Of a stretch of 64,000 nt of DNA, positions 60,643 to 64,000 are shown in pieces; position 1 is the stretch's first letter; each line of letters starts with the position of its first letter. Under the pieces are notes generated by a model, which was not told the DNA's origin, searched no databases, and saw only the letters and a list, made by a program, of their open reading frames with translations. Source of the stretch: an uncultured Clostridia bacterium (GTDB lineage Bacteria > Bacillota > Clostridia > Christensenellales > Aristaeellaceae). Where the stretch lies: contig CANQEW010000008.1 in assembly GCA_947596085.1 (NCBI GenBank), positions 1 through 64,000 on the forward strand, read 5' to 3'. A program made the translations under genes and the position numbers.

Positions 60643-62027
60643 GCTTTCACCTCGCTCGCCTTGAGGCGGCCGCCGGAGAGCTCCTCCAGCTTGGCCGTCA
60701 GTTCATGATTGGAGAGGGTCGTCTGCCGCCCGCCGGCGTACTGCTGGTCGATCCAGTCCTTCAGCGCCGTGACGATGGCATCGCGCTTCCCCACGGCTTC
60801 GTCCCCGGAGAGTCCGTAGCTGTCGTTGATCCAGTAGGCGATGCCCGCCAGGCCGCTGTTCTGGCCGATCATCACGCGCTGCTTGCGGTTGAGCAGCTTT
60901 TCGGTGTCGAAGATTGAGTAGATCTCCGCATCCTTCATCAGGCCGTCGGCGTGGATACCCGCGCGGGTGACGTTGAAGTCCCGGCCGACGAAGGGGGTCA
61001 TGGTGGGCACCCGGTAGCCGATGTCGCTGCGGAAGAAGTCGGCAATTTCTGTGATGGCGGCGAGGTTCATGCCGTCCAGCGAGCCGCGCAGCGAGGCATA
61101 CTCCATCACCATCGCCTCCAGCGGGATGTTGCCGGTGCGCTCGCCGATGCCCAGCAGGGAGCAGTTTACGCCCGATGCGCCATACAGCCACGCCGCCGAG
61201 GCATTGGCCACGGCCTTGTAGAAGTCGTTGTGGCCGTGCCACTCCAACATCTCGCTGGGGACGTTGGAGTAGTGCTGCAGGCCGTAGACGATGCCCGGCA
61301 CGCTGCGGGGCAGCGCCACCTCGCTGTAGGGCACGCCGAGGCCCATGGTGTCGCAGGCGCGGATGCGGATGGGGATGCCCGCGTCGCTGGACATCTTCAT
61401 CAGTTCGTTGACGAAGGGCACGACGAAGCCGTAGAAGTCCGCACGGGTGATGTCCTCCAAGTGGCAGCGGGGCATGACCCCCGCGTCGAAGGCGTCGGCC
61501 ACGGTGGCCAGGTAGTAGTCCATGGCCTGCTTGCGGCTCATTTTCATCTTTTTAAAGATGTGGTAGTCGCTGCAGGAAACCAGAATGCCCGTCTCCCGAA
61601 TGCCCAGATCCTTCACCAGCTTGAAATCCTCCCGCGTGGCGCGAATCCAGGTGGTGATCTCCGGGAACTTCAGGCCCAGCTCTTGGCAGCGCGCGACGGC
61701 TTCGCGATCTTTCTCGCTGTAGACGAAGAACTCCGTCTGCCGGATGATGCCATAGGGCCCGCCCAGCTTGGACAGGAGCTTGTAGAGCGCTACAATCTGC
61801 TCCACCGTGTACGGGTCCACCGACTGCTGCCCGTCCCGGAAGGACGTGTCGGTGATCCAGATGTTCTCGGGCATGCCCATGGGTACGCGCCGGTGGTTGA
61901 ACGGCACGCGCGGCACCTGGTCATAGGGATAGATGTCCCGATAGAGGTTGGGTTCCGGGACGTCCTGCAGCGAATATTTATAGCTCTTCTGTTCCAGAAG
62001 ATTGGTTTTGTTTGAAATCTCCAGCAA
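60639..62027 (-). CDS. Re-type citrate synthase (HMGL/homocitrate synthase-like)
   Basis: A 462-residue DRE-TIM metallolyase-fold enzyme. WITDTSFRDGQQSVDPYT gives the metal aspartate and the catalytic arginine, and HGHNDFYKAVANA gives the metal histidines. It matches the Re-citrate synthase of Clostridium kluyveri in its N-terminal extension (YPYDQVPRVPFNHR), rather than normal citrate synthase, which belongs to another fold. It condenses acetyl-CoA and oxaloacetate. The start is TTG 62027, nine bases after AGGAGG. With aconitase and dehydrogenase it makes 2-oxoglutarate for glutamate synthesis. Confidence 0.88.
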   Translation of the reverse strand: MLEISNKTNLLEQKSYKYSLQDVPEPNLYRDIYPYDQVPRVPFNHRRVPMGMPENIWITDTSFRDGQQSVDPYTVEQIVALYKLLSKLGGPYGIIRQTEFFVYSEKDREAVARCQELGLKFPEITTWIRATREDFKLVKDLGIRETGILVSCSDYHIFKKMKMSRKQAMDYYLATVADAFDAGVMPRCHLEDITRADFYGFVVPFVNELMKMSSDAGIPIRIRACDTMGLGVPYSEVALPRSVPGIVYGLQHYSNVPSEMLEWHGHNDFYKAVANASAAWLYGASGVNCSLLGIGERTGNIPLEAMVMEYASLRGSLDGMNLAAITEIADFFRSDIGYRVPTMTPFVGRDFNVTRAGIHADGLMKDAEIYSIFDTEKLLNRKQRVMIGQNSGLAGIAYWINDSYGLSGDEAVGKRDAIVTALKDWIDQQYAGGRQTTLSNHELTAKLEELSGGRLKASEVKA

Positions 62028-62059
62028 TGATGGGAACCTCCTTTGCGGCTGCTTTTACC

Positions 62060-62087
62060 ATTTTATCACCGCAGTGGCAGATGTCAA
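62060..62087 (-). promoter_or_regulatory. Promoter of the citrate operon
   Basis: On the minus strand a perfect TTGACA (-35) and TAAAAT (-10) are 16 bases apart, 33 bases before the TTG start. AT-rich inverted half-sites (AAATTTGAATATT and AAAATTCAAAATTT, 62091-62130) lie just upstream and could bind the GntR regulator. The remaining 62131-62282 shows only a GC hairpin (CCCGGC with GCCGGG). Confidence 0.65.
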
Positions 62088-62282
62088 TAGAAATTTTGAA
62101 TTTTCACCCATGCTTAATATTCAAATTTATGTTGAAGCAGGCGCATTTGCAGGGGAAAATGAATATATCGAATCGGAAGAAAGCAAAAAAGGATTAGATG
62201 CACCCGAAACAGTCCATGCCCGGCGCAATCTTCGGCCGCGCTGCCGGGTGCGAGATGGATTAAGTGAAATCAAGGGAGCGGC

Positions 62283-63005
62283 CTAGTGGGGGGGGGTAGA
62301 CTTGCTGTCGTCGTATTCGACCAGACTCAGCTGAACCTTGTGGTAGAGATTTTTGCTGATGGGCACGCTGTCTCCGGAGGACAATTTGATCTCGGAGCGC
62401 GTGATTTCGGTGATGTGGCTCAGGTTGACCAGATAGCTGCGGTGCGGGCGCACGAAGCAGCGGGGCGGAAGCGCCGCCTCCAGTTCCTTGAGCGTACCCG
62501 TCCAGGATTGACTGGAGCCGTCCACCTTGTGGAACACGATGGCGTGGTTAAAGATTTCAAAGTAGAGCACGTCCGCGATCTCGATTCGCACCGCGCCTCG
62601 AGAGGTCGAAAGGCGCAGCACACGCGGGGTATGCCTCTCCAGAAAGCGATCCATTACTTCTGCGAGCCGCTCGCGCGGGACGGGCTTGAGCAGGTAGCTC
62701 AACGGATAGGCGGCGTAGCCATCGAGGGCGTAATCCGCGCATGTGGTCACAAACACCACATCCATATCCCACTTCTTTTCCCGCAGATGTTTCGCGAAGC
62801 GGATGCCCCGCTCCGCGTCGAACAGCACATCCTGAAAGATCAAATCGCAGCGCTCGCCACTCTCCAGCGCGCGCAGCAATTCGGATGGTGCGGAATACAG
62901 CGAAATGTGGGAGGATTCTCCGCGCTCCGTCAGGATTCCGGTCAACATGGCCTGAAGCTCCGCGGCGAAGGCGGCGTCATCGTCGCAAATGGCGATTTCA
63001 TACAT
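62283..63005 (-). CDS. LytTR-family response regulator
   Basis: A 240-residue regulator: receiver domain (1-120; acidic pair in AICDDDAAF, phospho-acceptor in LIFQDVLFD, lysine in LLKPV) and a LytTR DNA-binding domain (about 130-232; VLYFEIFNHAIVFH, FVRPHRSYLVNLSHI). No histidine kinase gene is adjacent within the window. Its 3' end contains a run of nine C (G on the plus strand, 62288-62296), so the C-terminal STPPH depends on a slippage-prone tract. Confidence 0.9.
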   Translation of the reverse strand: MYEIAICDDDAAFAAELQAMLTGILTERGESSHISLYSAPSELLRALESGERCDLIFQDVLFDAERGIRFAKHLREKKWDMDVVFVTTCADYALDGYAAYPLSYLLKPVPRERLAEVMDRFLERHTPRVLRLSTSRGAVRIEIADVLYFEIFNHAIVFHKVDGSSQSWTGTLKELEAALPPRCFVRPHRSYLVNLSHITEITRSEIKLSSGDSVPISKNLYHKVQLSLVEYDDSKSTPPH

Positions 63006-63050
63006 GGCGGAATCCCTCCCTTCAGATTTAATGCAATAGAATGATTATAT

Positions 63051-63079
63051 ATTATAACACCTTTCACATAGAAAATCAA
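63051..63079 (-). promoter_or_regulatory. Promoter of the LytTR regulator
   Basis: On the minus strand TTGATT and a perfect TATAAT are 17 bases apart, 46 bases upstream of the start. Confidence 0.7.
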
Positions 63080-63150
63080 AGGAAACCGAAAAATTTTTCC
63101 GAGGGGTTCCGACCATTTACGCGCTCAAACGGTCGATTCACGAAAAATGC

Positions 63151-63180
63151 TTGTCATGACGCGGCACGCTGTGTTACGAT
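63151..63180 (+). promoter_or_regulatory. Promoter of the OmpR-type regulator
   Basis: TTGTCA (63151-63156) and TACGAT (63175-63180) are 18 bases apart. It is divergent from the LytTR promoter. Confidence 0.45.
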
Positions 63181-63266
63181 TTGAAATGAGTTTGATTGAA
63201 AGGCGAGAAAGTGAACCGATCTCGGGCAATCGCAGTTCTGAGAGTTCAATGGACAGGGAATTCAAA

Positions 63267-63935
63267 ATGAAAAAGGAAGTTTTGATTGTCGAAAGCGATG
63301 CGGAGATGACGCTGACGAAGGCGCTGAGCGAATCCGGTTATGCGTGTGCGCATGCCTCGTCCGCGCGACAGGCGCTCTCCCTCGTGGATGACCGGCGTTT
63401 CGATCTTGCCGTATTGGACGGCGCGCTGCGGGAGGTGCATGCGCCGGAGCTGATCTCTCTCCTGCACGTCAGAGGACGCTTTCCAATCCTTGTGCTCTCG
63501 CCGGTGAATGGCGAGAGCGCGCTGGTGGCGATGCTCGACGCCGGCGCGGAGGACTATCTCACGCGCCCCTTTGAGTTGCGCGAGCTGATCGAGCGGATGG
63601 AGATTCAACTGCGCCGCCGCATGGGCGCTCAACCGCGCGGCGCGCTGACCCACAAGCTGCTGACGTTGGATCCGGAATCCTTCAGCGTGACCCTCTGCGG
63701 TCGGCCGATCGTGCTGACCAAGCAGGAATTCCGAATCCTGGAGCTGATGCTTCTGTCCCCGGCGGGGAGGGTCTTTACCAAGCAGGATTTCTTCGATTAT
63801 GCCTGGGACTATCGCTATGCGGGAATGGACAAGACCGTGAACGTTCATATCTGCAACATTAGAAAGAAGATCCGTGCAATCACCGATGAACAGTACATTG
63901 AGACCATCTGGGGCATGGGCTTCCGGCTGGTGTGA
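63267..63935 (+). CDS. Atypical OmpR/PhoB-type response regulator
   Basis: A 222-residue regulator with a receiver-like domain and a winged-helix output domain (KQEFRILELMLLSPAGRVFTK, TVNVHICNIRKKI, ETIWGMGFRL). The receiver keeps the phospho-acceptor aspartate (LAVLDGALRE), but the usual acidic pair reads ES-D (LIVESDAEM) and the conserved lysine of the K-P switch is arginine (YLTRPF). It may not be phosphorylated in the normal way. The ATG at 63267, 7 bases after AGGGA, is preferred to 63249. Confidence 0.82.
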   Translation: MKKEVLIVESDAEMTLTKALSESGYACAHASSARQALSLVDDRRFDLAVLDGALREVHAPELISLLHVRGRFPILVLSPVNGESALVAMLDAGAEDYLTRPFELRELIERMEIQLRRRMGAQPRGALTHKLLTLDPESFSVTLCGRPIVLTKQEFRILELMLLSPAGRVFTKQDFFDYAWDYRYAGMDKTVNVHICNIRKKIRAITDEQYIETIWGMGFRLV

Positions 63936-63943
63936 GATCGAAT

Positions 63944-64000
63944 GTGAAGAAGTATTCTCGAAGAAAGTTGGGAGATAGCGGCTTTTTGAAGAATGGTGGG
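63944..64000 (+). CDS. Possible start of a further gene, cut by the window end
   Basis: An open frame from a GTG at 63944 runs to the window end (19 codons, basic: VKKYSRRKLGDSG...). It follows the response regulator by 8 bases, where a histidine kinase or output gene would be expected, but no good ribosome binding site is seen. Confidence 0.2.
   Translation, partial: MKKYSRRKLGDSGFLKNGG

Overview
The window is GC-rich DNA of a spore-forming anaerobic Firmicute, most likely a member of the Clostridia. The evidence for sporulation is a spoIIAA-spoIIAB-sigF operon and a sigG gene. The evidence for anaerobic clostridial metabolism is a Re-type citrate synthase operon, the anaerobic (cbi) cobalamin pathway, a class II galT and a ctsR-mcsA-mcsB-clpC operon. 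Starts are often GTG or TTG, and many genes overlap by 4-8 bases. No rRNA or tRNA gene was recognised.

1-21,246 is one very long rightward cobalamin locus. A near-consensus promoter, a cobalamin riboswitch and a terminator precede an exported protein made of two CbiK cobaltochelatase domains. Next come two exported proteins built of repeated DG-x-Y beta-domains (the larger ends in half of a periplasmic-binding-protein fold), a full binding protein, a FecCD-type permease and an ATPase with an extra C-terminal domain. Then follow cbiB, cbiD, a cobD-like aminotransferase, cbiP, cbiA, cbiC, cbiF, cbiG, cbiH, a cbiJ-cbiE-cbiT triple fusion and cbiL. The first six genes look like a surface capture and import system for a tetrapyrrole or its metal, joined to de novo corrin-ring synthesis. 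This is the strongest candidate for a poorly described system here.

21,279-32,220 holds mixed housekeeping and envelope genes: an alpha/beta-hydrolase (DUF2974), sigG, an M29 aminopeptidase, a NYN-LOTUS protein, a membrane-anchored EEP-family phosphodiesterase, a MATE transporter, gtrA with an exported partner, and an NlpC/P60 hydrolase with eight SH3-like repeats. 32,433-38,700 holds divergent galT and galK, with galK followed by tsaE, tsaB and rimI in overlapping order, then a membrane Mur-ligase homologue. 38,844-43,402 is the ctsR-mcsA-mcsB-clpC stress operon with an exact CtsR operator. 43,537-45,152 is an ECF sigma factor with its membrane partner.

45,190-47,480 is a small mobile island. 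It is bounded by 127-bp inverted copies of an IS30-type 3' end. Inside are a deleted IS256-family element carrying a 245-bp MITE-like insertion, a three-repeat CRISPR remnant with its own leader promoter, and an IS30 transposase pseudogene. No cas gene is visible.

47,507-56,735 holds a class A penicillin-binding protein, the spoIIA operon (sigF has no ATG, GTG or TTG start near its expected N-terminus) and a BMP/nucleoside ABC importer with PurR-box-like sites upstream. 56,908-62,027 is a leftward operon for the oxidative half of the TCA cycle with its own GntR regulator. The window ends with a LytTR response regulator and a divergent, atypical OmpR-type regulator.
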